This document shows, piece after piece, positions 15,665 through 23,459 of a stretch of DNA of 27,330 nucleotides. The notes beneath the pieces are model-generated. The model was not told where the DNA came from. It did no database searches and saw nothing but the letters and a program-made list of their open reading frames with translations. The stretch comes from a virus. Numbering within the stretch: the stretch's first letter is position 1; each line of letters begins with the position of its first letter. Both the position numbers and the translations under genes were made by a program. Location: the IMG/VR virus record IMGVR_UViG_3300048929_000043, positions 1 to 27,330 of that record. One strand, 5' to 3'.

Positions 15665-16729
15665 ATGACAGATCAGCTTACGTACGTCACGTTCCAGGTA
15701 GGTGGGGTGAACTACACCGCCTTCGAACGCGCCGCAGTGTCTTATGCGGCGAACCAGGCGTCGCGTGCGTTCGCGTTCACCGTCACCGACTCTACGGACG
15801 GAATGGACTTGGCGTGGAATTTCATGCCGGGCACGCCTGTAACTGTTACGGCGAACGGGCAGCTGCTTCTCACCGGCTACATAAACAAGATGATGCCGAG
15901 CTTCGATAAGCTGAATCACACCGTCGAAGTGAGCGGAACGTCAAAGGGTAGTGACAGCGTCAAGAGCGCAGCCGAACACGAGAAGGGCGAGTTCAGGAAC
16001 AAGACACCCCTTCAGATAGCGCAGGAACTGGACAAGCAGGGCGTCGGGTTCAGCTCCGACGCCGAGCAGAAGCAGATTGAATACTTTCGGCTCAACCCGA
16101 ACGAAACCGTCTTCGAGGCTATCGAGCGCGCCACGCGTCGCTTCCCTCAACTACTGCAAGGGATGCCGGACGGTTCGATCAAACTCACTAAGGGCGGCAC
16201 GGGCGGATCAAATGCGCCGATCATTCAGGGGGTGAACCTCTTCGGCGGCAGTGCCATGTTCGATGATACCGATCAGCACAGTGAGTACAAGGTCAAAGGC
16301 CAGCGCGTCTTTGGTACGGACAGGAAGTCTCTGCGGATCACTGCGACGGAGAAAGACAGCTCGGTGAAGCGGCACTTGCCGAAGCACATTCACCAAGAGA
16401 CCGACATCGACGACGAGACCGCGAAGAACCGCGCCAAGCACCACAAGAATCGTCAGCAAGGCGAATCGGTATCCGCATCTCTCCGAATGCAATCGTGGTT
16501 CGATAGCGCTGGCCAACTCTGGAAGGCGAACGGCCTTGTCTATGTTGAATCACGAGTACTGAAGTTGAGCCAACAGATGCTCATCAAGAGTGTCTCGCTC
16601 ACCCAAGACAGTAACGGCTCGTTCGCTCAGCTCTCGCTCGTGTTGCCTCAAGCCTTCGGCGGTGAGGGCACAGGCATGGGTGCTGGCGGTGCAGGCTCCG
16701 GCGCACAGGCTCCGTGGAGTGAATACTGA
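15665..16729 (+). CDS. baseplate hub protein, Mu gpP-like
   Basis: A gp27/gp44-type hub protein that forms the central ring at the tube end and holds the spike. The 354-aa protein starts with VTFQVGGVNYTAFERAAV and then has strands ASRAFAFTVTDST and GTPVTVTANGQLLLTGYINK, the first tube-like domain. The middle DSVKSAAEHEKGEFRNKTPL and EYFRLNPNETVFEAIERATR is the family signature region. A His-rich basic stretch (RHLPKHIHQETD near residues 238-249) and a Gly-rich C-terminus follow. The gene shares one base with gp45 (TGATG). Confidence 0.92.
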   Translation: MTDQLTYVTFQVGGVNYTAFERAAVSYAANQASRAFAFTVTDSTDGMDLAWNFMPGTPVTVTANGQLLLTGYINKMMPSFDKLNHTVEVSGTSKGSDSVKSAAEHEKGEFRNKTPLQIAQELDKQGVGFSSDAEQKQIEYFRLNPNETVFEAIERATRRFPQLLQGMPDGSIKLTKGGTGGSNAPIIQGVNLFGGSAMFDDTDQHSEYKVKGQRVFGTDRKSLRITATEKDSSVKRHLPKHIHQETDIDDETAKNRAKHHKNRQQGESVSASLRMQSWFDSAGQLWKANGLVYVESRVLKLSQQMLIKSVSLTQDSNGSFAQLSLVLPQAFGGEGTGMGAGGAGSGAQAPWSEY

Positions 16730-17442
16730 TGGAAGACTATTACACGCACCGCAATTCCAGTCACCGCTATCTCATCACAAAGATCGACGACAGCGACAAG
16801 ATACAGCTGATCGACGGCGAAGGCCTGACCGACGAGAAGCACACCAAGATCATGCGGGTGTACCCGCATGGCTTCTCGTCTCACTCGATCGAAGATGCGC
16901 ACATGGTGGTGATCGGTCTCGGTGGCCGGCGCGACATGATAGTGGCGATCGGCGGCGAGCACGCCGACAAGCGACCGAAGAACCTGCCGAAGGGCGACAC
17001 GATCCTCTACAACGCCGAGGGCGATGTGATCCGCATCTTCGGCAAGAAGACGATCGACATAACGCACTCGAAGAACATCAAGCTCTCCATCGGCAAGGGT
17101 CTGAAAGACAGCCAGGGCGGGCAGGGCGGTAGCGGCGGCGCGCAGGGTGAAGGCCAGAGCCAGGGCAAGGAAGCCGAGGCCGGAGAAGACAAAGACGTCA
17201 CCTTCGTCATGACCGAGAACGACATCACCGCCACGAAAGGCGATGTCAGCATCAAGTGGGAGAAGGACAAGCTCACTCTCACTAAGGGCGACACGACTAC
17301 GGTCATGGAAGGCAACAAGATCACGCACAAGGCGGATCACGTCGTCATCGAAAGCAACAAGGTTGATCTCGGCGCCGAAGGCGGCATGCCGGTCGGCCTT
17401 TGCGGTGGTGGCTGCTCGTCCAAGGTCTTCGCCGCACCCTAA
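16729..17442 (+). CDS. baseplate spike protein, Mu gp45-like
   Basis: A trimeric membrane-piercing spike. Residues about 1-90 form the OB-type domain (HRYLITKIDDSDKIQLID, MRVYPHGFSSHSIEDAHMVV, GGRRDMIVAIGGEHADKRP). Short repeated strands follow (GDTILYNAEGDVIRIFGKKT; VSIKWEKDKLTLTKGDTTTV), suited to a beta-helical shaft. A Gly/Gln/Glu low-complexity insert (about 128-155) interrupts the shaft. The tip ends GMPVGLCGGGCSSKVFAAP with C225 and C229. Mu gp45 and P2 gpV bind iron at the tip through His-x-His; no such motif is seen here. The length, 237 aa, is somewhat above Mu gp45. Confidence 0.9.
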   Translation: MEDYYTHRNSSHRYLITKIDDSDKIQLIDGEGLTDEKHTKIMRVYPHGFSSHSIEDAHMVVIGLGGRRDMIVAIGGEHADKRPKNLPKGDTILYNAEGDVIRIFGKKTIDITHSKNIKLSIGKGLKDSQGGQGGSGGAQGEGQSQGKEAEAGEDKDVTFVMTENDITATKGDVSIKWEKDKLTLTKGDTTTVMEGNKITHKADHVVIESNKVDLGAEGGMPVGLCGGGCSSKVFAAP

Positions 17443-17454
17443 AGGACAAACGAG

Positions 17455-17994
17455 ATGGACATCCGTATCCGCGATACCGAAGCCGACGATCAACAGCCGT
17501 TCTTGCTGTGGGATTCCTACTGGAATCAAAACCTGCTTGATCCCGCGGTGGTCGACTGGAAGCTGGCCGGGCCGGACGCACCGCAGAACGCCTACGGGCT
17601 CGCAGCCGATCACGCTCTTCATACCGCGATCCTGATCTCCCTCTTCACGTGGCGACGCGCCGACCCGAGCGACAAGCTGCCGTCCGGCGCCGACCCAAAG
17701 GGTTGGTGGGGCGACACGATCGATCTCGAAGAAAACGAGACACGCATCGGTTCTCGTCTGTGGCTCTTGTTGCGCTCGACGCTCAGCGAGAACACGGCGC
17801 GTTTGGCCGAAGACTACGCGTACGAAGCGCTTCAACCGATCATCGACCAGGGCGCCGTTGCGCGATTCGTCTGCACCGCAGAGGTCGACGTGGTCTCCGG
17901 CTATCTCGCCCTCGACGTGAAGGCGTATTCACAAAGCGAACAGATGGTCTACGACCAGAAGTTTGAGCGCCTATGGCGACAGGAGTTTGCATAA
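17455..17994 (+). CDS. baseplate protein, Mu gp46-like
   Basis: A baseplate wedge component, similar in role to T4 gp25. The 179-aa protein has the GP46 family pattern: HALHTAILISLFTWRRADPS (residues 44-63) and the hallmark DPKGWWGDTIDLEENE, then IGSRLWLLLRSTLSENTARL and the helix YAYEALQPIIDQGAVARF, with a final strand pair DVVSGYLALDVKAYS. The ribosome site AAGGA lies 9-10 nt before the ATG. The stop overlaps the gp47 start by one base (TAATG), so the two wedge proteins are probably coupled. Confidence 0.93.
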   Translation: MDIRIRDTEADDQQPFLLWDSYWNQNLLDPAVVDWKLAGPDAPQNAYGLAADHALHTAILISLFTWRRADPSDKLPSGADPKGWWGDTIDLEENETRIGSRLWLLLRSTLSENTARLAEDYAYEALQPIIDQGAVARFVCTAEVDVVSGYLALDVKAYSQSEQMVYDQKFERLWRQEFA

Positions 17995-19070
17995 TGCCTT
18001 TCCAAATCCCAGCCATCAAGGACATGGCGCAGCGAGCGCGCAACGCGTTCCGCGCCGAGATGCCCGGCACCGATGCATGGATTTGGCCGAACAACGTCTA
18101 CGTGAGCGCCAAGGTCATCGGCGGTGCGGTGTGGGAAGTGTTCGGCCGACTGAAGTGGATGGACCGACAACGTTTCGCCTTGACGGCTACCGGCTATGAG
18201 CTGGATCGCCACGGGCTCGATTACGGCATCGGCCGCAAGGGCAAGTCGTACGCGCAGGGCAACGTCGTTGTCAGCGTTGACACTTTCCCTTTCGAAATCC
18301 CCTCCGGCACGATCTTCACGCGATCGGACGGAGCTTCCTTCACATCGACGCGCGCGGCAGAGGTGGGACAGTTCTCACTCACTGCGACCGTTCCAGTTGT
18401 CGCGGACGTCGCCGGCCGCAGCGGAAACACGATATACGGTGCTCCGTTGTCGACCACGCTATCAGGCGTCCAGTCTGCCAGCGTGGATGACGTCGGGTTA
18501 GGGCAGGGTGCCGACCAGGAGACCGACGATCAGCTGAGAGCCCGCATCTTGCACCGCAAGCGATATCCGCCCCACGGCGGCGCCGCTAGCGATTACATAG
18601 GGTGGGGGCTAGAGCTTCCCGGTGTGACGCGTGTCTTCGTGAAGGGCAACGCCTTCGGCCGCGGCACGGTCGGTGTGTGGTTCTTGATGGACGACAACTA
18701 CGTCGCCGGCATCCCGCTTCAGGCCGATGTCGACGCCGTGCAGGCCCACATCGATTCCGTCGCCCCCGTTACCGCGATCCCGATCGTGCAGGCGCCGATC
18801 GCCGATTGCGTGGACATTCAGATTCGCAACCTTAACCCGGACACTCAGGCAGTGCGCGAGGCCGTTGCAGCCGAGTTGCAATCGCTCTTCCGCCGGACTG
18901 CGGTGGTCAGCGTGCCCGACGATCCTTTCATCCTTTACCAGTCCCAGCTCTGGCAGGCCATCGCCAATGCGACCGGCGAACGTAGCCACCAGCTCGTCGC
19001 GCCATCTACCGACGTGACGTTCGCGCCTGGCACGATGCCGTGTCTTCGGAGCGTGACGTTCCTGCCATAA
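17994..19070 (+). CDS. baseplate wedge protein, Mu gp47/baseplate J-like
   Basis: Builds the baseplate wedge with gp46. The start is ATG 17994 (MPFQIPAIKDM), overlapping the gp46 stop; an upstream in-frame codon at 17973 would lie inside gp46. At 358 aa it fits the Baseplate_J family. Visible features are WIWPNNVYVSAKVIGGAVWE near the N-terminus, RHGLDYGIGRKGKSYAQGNV, the acidic link DVGLGQGADQETDDQLRARI followed by LHRKRYPPHGGAASDYIGW (the J signature), then VTRVFVKGNAFGRGTVGVWF. The next gene, unusually, is not gp48 but a membrane hydroxylase-like gene 11 nt downstream. Confidence 0.93.
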   Translation: MPFQIPAIKDMAQRARNAFRAEMPGTDAWIWPNNVYVSAKVIGGAVWEVFGRLKWMDRQRFALTATGYELDRHGLDYGIGRKGKSYAQGNVVVSVDTFPFEIPSGTIFTRSDGASFTSTRAAEVGQFSLTATVPVVADVAGRSGNTIYGAPLSTTLSGVQSASVDDVGLGQGADQETDDQLRARILHRKRYPPHGGAASDYIGWGLELPGVTRVFVKGNAFGRGTVGVWFLMDDNYVAGIPLQADVDAVQAHIDSVAPVTAIPIVQAPIADCVDIQIRNLNPDTQAVREAVAAELQSLFRRTAVVSVPDDPFILYQSQLWQAIANATGERSHQLVAPSTDVTFAPGTMPCLRSVTFLP

Positions 19071-19081
19071 CGAGGTCCGAC

Positions 19082-19519
19082 ATGAAAGACGGCGAGTTCA
19101 TCATAGCGCCGATGGTTGCTGCGGCGCTGTTTGGCGCCGATCCGAACCTCCTGTGGTTCGCGCTCGGGTGTGTGCTGTGGACTTTCACGGAATACAGCAC
19201 GCACCGTCTGTTGCACGTCCTTCGGCTTCCGCTTCACCACCATCACCACGCGCGTCCGCGAGAAGAGCCGTCTCCGATCTTCTGGCCTTTCTGGACGCTC
19301 GTGTTCGGGTTGGTTTGGCTTGCACCGCTGGCGATGATCTCCGGTCTCGCCGCCGCGTATACGTGGTTCATCAACGTCCATCGGGACTGCCACCACAACA
19401 CGGACAACGTGTTGCCGTCGCTGCTTGAGCACCACGACAAGCACCATCACGCGCACCCGAATAGCAACTTCGGCGTGAGCACCCGCTTTTGGGATTGGGC
19501 TTTTCGAACACTCGCATAG
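19082..19519 (+). CDS. fatty acid hydroxylase/sterol desaturase-family membrane protein (cargo gene)
   Basis: A compact 145-aa integral membrane protein with the His clusters of the diiron hydroxylase superfamily. These are H41-x3-H45 (THRLLH), H52-H56 (five His), H100-x3-H104-H105 (HRDCHH) and H117-H118-x2-H121-H122-H123 (HHDKHHHAH). NSNFGVSTRFWDWAFRT at the end is the classic 'NFG.t...WD.lFgT' finish of this family. Hydrophobic stretches at about 8-36 and 64-97 supply the transmembrane helices that place the His near the cytoplasmic face. Such enzymes use O2 and two irons to hydroxylate or desaturate acyl chains, sterols or carotenoids; the substrate here is unknown. The start is ATG 19082 (GAGG about 7 nt upstream). 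It sits inside the Mu-type tail operon between gp47 and gp48, so it is a late-expressed accessory gene. It is shorter than most family members, though similar to carotene hydroxylases. Confidence 0.85.
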   Translation: MKDGEFIIAPMVAAALFGADPNLLWFALGCVLWTFTEYSTHRLLHVLRLPLHHHHHARPREEPSPIFWPFWTLVFGLVWLAPLAMISGLAAAYTWFINVHRDCHHNTDNVLPSLLEHHDKHHHAHPNSNFGVSTRFWDWAFRTLA

Positions 19520-19533
19520 AGGAATGACAGCCA

Positions 19534-20619
19534 ATGACAACGGCGCTAGGCCCGTCTGAGACTTGGTGCCCGAGGACTACCGACGAGGCTATGACAGGTG
19601 TGCAGGGTCTCTTTCCTCCCGGCCCTTCCTTTCACTCCGTCAACGTCGAGGGCACTCAGCAATACCACTACTGGCGCGCATTCTCCAACGTGCTCGGCTA
19701 CACCTACTCGCGGCTTTGCGACTATGTGGACGAGTTCTTCTGCGCGACGGTGAACGAGTCTCGCGATCAATGGATCGAAGAGTACGGCTTGAACGATCCG
19801 TGCGATCCGTACGGCCACAACCTGTGCCTCAAGGTTGCTGCGGAGGGCGGCGCCACTTGCGATTACTTCGTGCAGATGGCGGCGCTATCCGGCCTCTCTA
19901 TCACCTGTAACGCCGCCGACATCCCTGAACCCATCGCGGGTTGCTTCGAGGTCGGCTGCACCCCGCTGGGGCCGACGCCGACGTTCGTAGGACGCGGCAG
20001 CCGGCTCGGCTACGGGCAGCAGAACGTGTGCGACTTCGGCGAGGTCGTCGATCACCCGAACCCGGACAAATGGGAGAACGGGAGAACGAACGGGGCTTCG
20101 TGCCCTGTGCCTGGGAGTAACCTCGGCGACGGTCCCGATCAGTACGAGTCGTGCTGCATGATCGTCGGCTATTACGATTTCCATGTCGACGTTCTGCCGA
20201 CAGACTCTTCGTACTGCCAGAACGCGAGCACCACGATCACTTTCGAATGCCCGTTATCGCCTCGCGGTACGGACACATCACCGTGCCCCACCACACCGGA
20301 CGTTACCCGGCAGCTCGACGCCACCGGCAACTACAGCGATTGGGGCCATGCATACGTGTGGGAAGTAACGGTCGACCTTAGTGCGACGCCGATCCCGCCG
20401 ACGACACCCGGCTCCGAGCCGGACCCGGATGCGCCGAGCAGTCAAGCCGGGTGCTTCATGGTCGGTCTTCCTCTGTTCACCACGGACGGATCGTCTGCCG
20501 GCGGGACGGAGCTTTGCGCCGAGTTCGCAGGAGCAATCGATCCGACGTTCACGATCTGCTTCCTCGATCGCATCAAGCCGGCGCACACCACTCTCAACGT
20601 GAAAGTCATCCAGCCATGA
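19534..20619 (+). CDS. Cys-rich gp48-like (DUF2313) tail protein
   Basis: A baseplate-periphery protein that links baseplate to fibres. The first 150 residues show the gp48/YmfQ pattern: GLFPPGPSFHSVN, WRAFSNVLGYTYSRLCDYVD, then NESRDQWIEEYGLNDPCDPY, the 'dP.ta...l..WE...GLpd' motif. The rest is atypical: 361 aa with 19 cysteines (about one in nineteen), including a CC pair near residue 209, a repeated AGCFEVG / AGCFMVG motif, and a Pro/Ser/Asp-rich linker (SATPIPPTTPGSEPDPDAPS). The family is usually about 200 aa and not Cys-rich. AGAGGA lies 9-10 nt before the ATG. It overlaps the first fibre gene by 4 nt. Confidence 0.8.
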   Translation: MTTALGPSETWCPRTTDEAMTGVQGLFPPGPSFHSVNVEGTQQYHYWRAFSNVLGYTYSRLCDYVDEFFCATVNESRDQWIEEYGLNDPCDPYGHNLCLKVAAEGGATCDYFVQMAALSGLSITCNAADIPEPIAGCFEVGCTPLGPTPTFVGRGSRLGYGQQNVCDFGEVVDHPNPDKWENGRTNGASCPVPGSNLGDGPDQYESCCMIVGYYDFHVDVLPTDSSYCQNASTTITFECPLSPRGTDTSPCPTTPDVTRQLDATGNYSDWGHAYVWEVTVDLSATPIPPTTPGSEPDPDAPSSQAGCFMVGLPLFTTDGSSAGGTELCAEFAGAIDPTFTICFLDRIKPAHTTLNVKVIQP

Positions 20620-22058
20620 CAGGAATCTTCGGGCCGCAAAATTCCAATGCGGCGCTCGTTCTACCCACTGGCGCTGACAAGCAGCGCTACGGCGTAGCGC
20701 AGACTTGGGTGCAGGACTGCTCCGCTCCGGGCCGCAACGACGGAACGGTGCTCGACGCTCACTTCTACAACCGCATCATCGGCAACCTCGATTACCTGGT
20801 CAGCCAGTCCGGTATAACCGCGACGCCTGGCGACATGACTGTGCTCTATCGGGCGATGGTCGAGGCGATCTCCGGCGGTGCTCCGGCCGCGCTGAACACA
20901 CTGCGCGAGCTGGCCGATGCCATCAATGGCGATCCTAACTTCTACCAGAACATGCAGGCCGCGTTGGACGCTCGGCTTCGCTTCGATGCGCCGCAAAGTC
21001 TGAGCGTCTTGCAGATGGCGCAGGCGTTCGAGAACCTCGGGCTGGCGGTCGTCGCGCAGAGCGGAGCCTACGCAGACCTGTCAGGCCTTCCGACTCTTGG
21101 CACAGCGTCGTCGAAGGATGTCGGCACGAGCGCCGGGCAAATCCCGGTGCTCGACGGTTCGGCAAGATTGCCAGCCGTCGACGGCTCGCTGCTGACGGGC
21201 GTGCTGCCTACTGGCGCGATCCTCTACGGCGCCTCGCAGTCGCTCAATCCCGCGCAGAAGTATCAGGCACAGGGCAACCTTGGTCTTGCATCTTTTATGC
21301 GAGGCTACATCGCCGGCTTGAAGCTCACCACGCCAGGATCATCGGCTAGCTTCGTTGTGGCCGCCGGCACCGCGGTAGACGGCGCCAACTCGTACCTGAT
21401 GCAGATCGGGTCGAACTATACGAAGACAACGTCCGCTTGGGCTGTCGGCTCCGGGTCTGGCGGTCTGGATACTGGCGCCATCGCGGCGAACACCTGGTAT
21501 CACGTCTTCCTGATCGCGAACCCCTCGAACAACGGGGTCGAAGTTTGCGTGTCGCTCAGCCCTACTGCGCCGACAACGGGGCCTCGCATCCCGGTCGGGT
21601 ACACGGTGTCACGTCGTATTGGCTCTTTGCTGACAGACAGTGCGGCGCAGTGGACCGCATTCTTGCAAGACGGCGACCGCTTTATGCTTTTGGCGCCTGT
21701 CAAGCAGACGTTCACCAACCCCGGCACCACGGCGTTCAACGTCACGCTGACCACCCCGCTCGGCGTTCGCACCGAAGCGTTACTCTACGCGATGGCCTCA
21801 GCGTCCTCCACAGCGGGTAACGCTGTCTCGTTCTATATCTCCGACCTGTCGCTTCCTGATATAGCGCCCGGCGTCAGCACTGGCGTGTTCAGCTTCGAGA
21901 CGTATACGGGCACCACAATCGGGGCTCTCGGCGGATCGATAGGCGCTTTCACGAACACGTCGTCTCAGGTCCGAGCACGGCTGCAAATATCCGCGGCCGA
22001 TATCCAACTCATCGTAACCACCGCCGGCTGGATCGACCGCCGAGGCCGCGACGCTTAA
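20616..22058 (+). CDS. tail fibre protein
   Basis: A receptor-binding fibre. The start is ATG 20616 (MTGIFGPQNSN), overlapping the gp48-like stop (ATGA); the longer open frame back to 20451 lies inside that gene. Residues 1-85 are an anchor domain also found in the next gene (FGPQ, TWVQDCSAPGRNDGT, GNLDYLVSQSG). Residues about 85-185 carry fibre shaft repeats: LNTLRELADAINGDPNFYQN, FENLGLAVVAQSGAYADLSG, LPTLGTASSKDVGTSAGQIP and LDGSARLPAVDGSLLTG. The C-terminal 270 residues are Ser/Thr/Gly-rich strands and probably the host-binding head; this part is not recognised. 480 aa. Confidence 0.85.
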   Translation: MTGIFGPQNSNAALVLPTGADKQRYGVAQTWVQDCSAPGRNDGTVLDAHFYNRIIGNLDYLVSQSGITATPGDMTVLYRAMVEAISGGAPAALNTLRELADAINGDPNFYQNMQAALDARLRFDAPQSLSVLQMAQAFENLGLAVVAQSGAYADLSGLPTLGTASSKDVGTSAGQIPVLDGSARLPAVDGSLLTGVLPTGAILYGASQSLNPAQKYQAQGNLGLASFMRGYIAGLKLTTPGSSASFVVAAGTAVDGANSYLMQIGSNYTKTTSAWAVGSGSGGLDTGAIAANTWYHVFLIANPSNNGVEVCVSLSPTAPTTGPRIPVGYTVSRRIGSLLTDSAAQWTAFLQDGDRFMLLAPVKQTFTNPGTTAFNVTLTTPLGVRTEALLYAMASASSTAGNAVSFYISDLSLPDIAPGVSTGVFSFETYTGTTIGALGGSIGAFTNTSSQVRARLQISAADIQLIVTTAGWIDRRGRDA

Positions 22059-22069
22059 TCGCGCGTGGT

Positions 22070-22095
22070 CTGTAAGGCGCGACATCTGACGCGCC
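22070..22095 (+). repeat. intergenic CTGTAAGG motif, copy 3
   Basis: Begins 11 bases after the fibre stop, in the 72-base gap before the tailspike gene. Its first ten bases, CTGTAAGGCG, are identical to copies 1 and 4. GGCGCG (22076-22081) and CGCGCC (22090-22095) form a 6-bp inverted repeat around ACATCTGA. Nothing else clear lies in this gap except the GAGAGG ribosome site of the next gene. Confidence 0.55.
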
Positions 22096-22130
22096 GATCC
22101 GAGCTACCTTCAAACTGAGAGGCCCACCAG

Positions 22131-23459
22131 ATGGCTACAGCATTTGGACCGCAAGGTCCGAACTATACGACCACGCGTCCGCCCGCCGACCCGCAGGCCA
22201 GCGCGGGAGTTGATACGTGGTTCAAGAACTGTTCGGCGGCCGGTGCCAAAGACGGCACCTTCGCCACCGCCGCGTTCTTCAACGTTCTCGTCGGCAACCT
22301 TCGATACCTCGTCCGTACGTCAGGCGTTGCGCTCGACGATGTCAGCGACACGATGGTCTTCGACGCCATCAACCAGATGGTCTCGAACGGCGAGCACAAC
22401 TACGCCGTTGACGTCGGTGGCGTGAACGCTGTCGCCGTTACGCTGCCTGTGACTGTCACGAGCTATACCGCCGGCATGACGGTGTACGTGAAGATCGGCA
22501 ACGACAACACGGGCGGCTCCACTCTCAACATCAACACGGTTGGCGCGAAGGCCATCCTTCGACCGGACGGCAGCACGCTACGCCGCGGTGATCTGCTCAA
22601 GGGGGAAGTCGCCGAGCTGGTCTTTGACGGCACCAACTTCTACAAGATCGGTCTGTCGGGCCTCACGCTGACCGCGCCGCGTACCTACTACGTGGATGGA
22701 GCGAACGGTTCTGACGCCAACGACGGCTTGCAGCCGGGCGCCGGACATGCATTCGGGACTGTCCAGAAGGCGGTCGACACGGCTCAGGTCTTCAACCTGA
22801 ACGGCTTTCAGATCACGATCCAGGTGGCCGACATGATCGCCACCAATTACGATCCGGTCACTCTTCCGCTGATCAACGGCTCGGGTTCGATCTCTATTGT
22901 CGGCAACCCCAGCAACCCCAGCAACGTCCACATCCACGCGAACGCCGGCCCCGCCGTCACGTGTAACTCACCCGGCTATTCGCTGATCGGCGTCCAGCTC
23001 AGTTCGTCGGCGCGCGACCTGGTGAACCTCCGTCCGTCTACGGGCGTTTGGGGTATCGGCACCTGCAACATCAATGTCCAGAACATTGTGTGGGGCGCGT
23101 GCGCGGACAACCACATGATCGCATCCACGGGTGTGATCACGATCGGCGGTACACAGCGCATCGTCGGCGGCTCCGGCTCCCACTACCTGGTCTCGTTTGG
23201 TGGCAAGGTCATCACGACCTCGGGACCGACCACTCCGGTCTTGGTGATCCCCTCGGCCGTCTCGATCACGACCTTCGCCGTCGTTGTCCAGTCTTCGCTT
23301 CTCTCTGCCGTGTACGGGTCCATCACGGGCGCCGGCAACGTCACGGGCGCGAAGTACTCCGCATCCGGTAACTCGATCATCGACACCAATGCGCAGGGCA
23401 TCAACTACCTGCCGGGCTCAACCCCTGGCGGCCTCGCAACTGGAGCGCAGTATCTCTGA
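22131..23459 (+). CDS. tailspike-like protein with beta-helix domain
   Basis: A second receptor-binding protein, 442 aa. Residues 1-87 match the anchor of the upstream fibre (FGPQGPNY, DTWFKNCSAAGAKDGT, GNLRYLVRTSG). Residues about 90-180 form a small beta domain (YTAGMTVYVKIGNDNTGGST, VAELVFDGTNFYKIGL). From about 186, TYYVDGANGSDANDGLQPGA followed by FGTVQKAVDTAQ is the entry motif of right-handed beta-helix (pectin-lyase-like) tailspikes. Repeated rungs with short Val/Ile strands follow, such as ISIVGNPSNPSNVHIHANAG. Such spikes often bind or cut surface polysaccharide; no catalytic residues could be assigned. The last gene base is shared with the DUF4376 gene (TGATG). Confidence 0.85.
   Translation: MATAFGPQGPNYTTTRPPADPQASAGVDTWFKNCSAAGAKDGTFATAAFFNVLVGNLRYLVRTSGVALDDVSDTMVFDAINQMVSNGEHNYAVDVGGVNAVAVTLPVTVTSYTAGMTVYVKIGNDNTGGSTLNINTVGAKAILRPDGSTLRRGDLLKGEVAELVFDGTNFYKIGLSGLTLTAPRTYYVDGANGSDANDGLQPGAGHAFGTVQKAVDTAQVFNLNGFQITIQVADMIATNYDPVTLPLINGSGSISIVGNPSNPSNVHIHANAGPAVTCNSPGYSLIGVQLSSSARDLVNLRPSTGVWGIGTCNINVQNIVWGACADNHMIASTGVITIGGTQRIVGGSGSHYLVSFGGKVITTSGPTTPVLVIPSAVSITTFAVVVQSSLLSAVYGSITGAGNVTGAKYSASGNSIIDTNAQGINYLPGSTPGGLATGAQYL

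Noticed and set aside
14852-15919. Minus-strand open frame opposite gpN and gpP
   Set aside because: Crosses two well-supported genes and their gap; His/Arg-rich shadow translation.
16648-17835. Minus-strand open frame opposite gp45 and gp46
   Set aside because: Antisense to two strongly supported baseplate genes; no motif.
19235-19249. Run of five His codons resembling a purification tag
   Set aside because: It sits inside a natural multi-His metal-binding pattern with three further His clusters; not a vector remnant.
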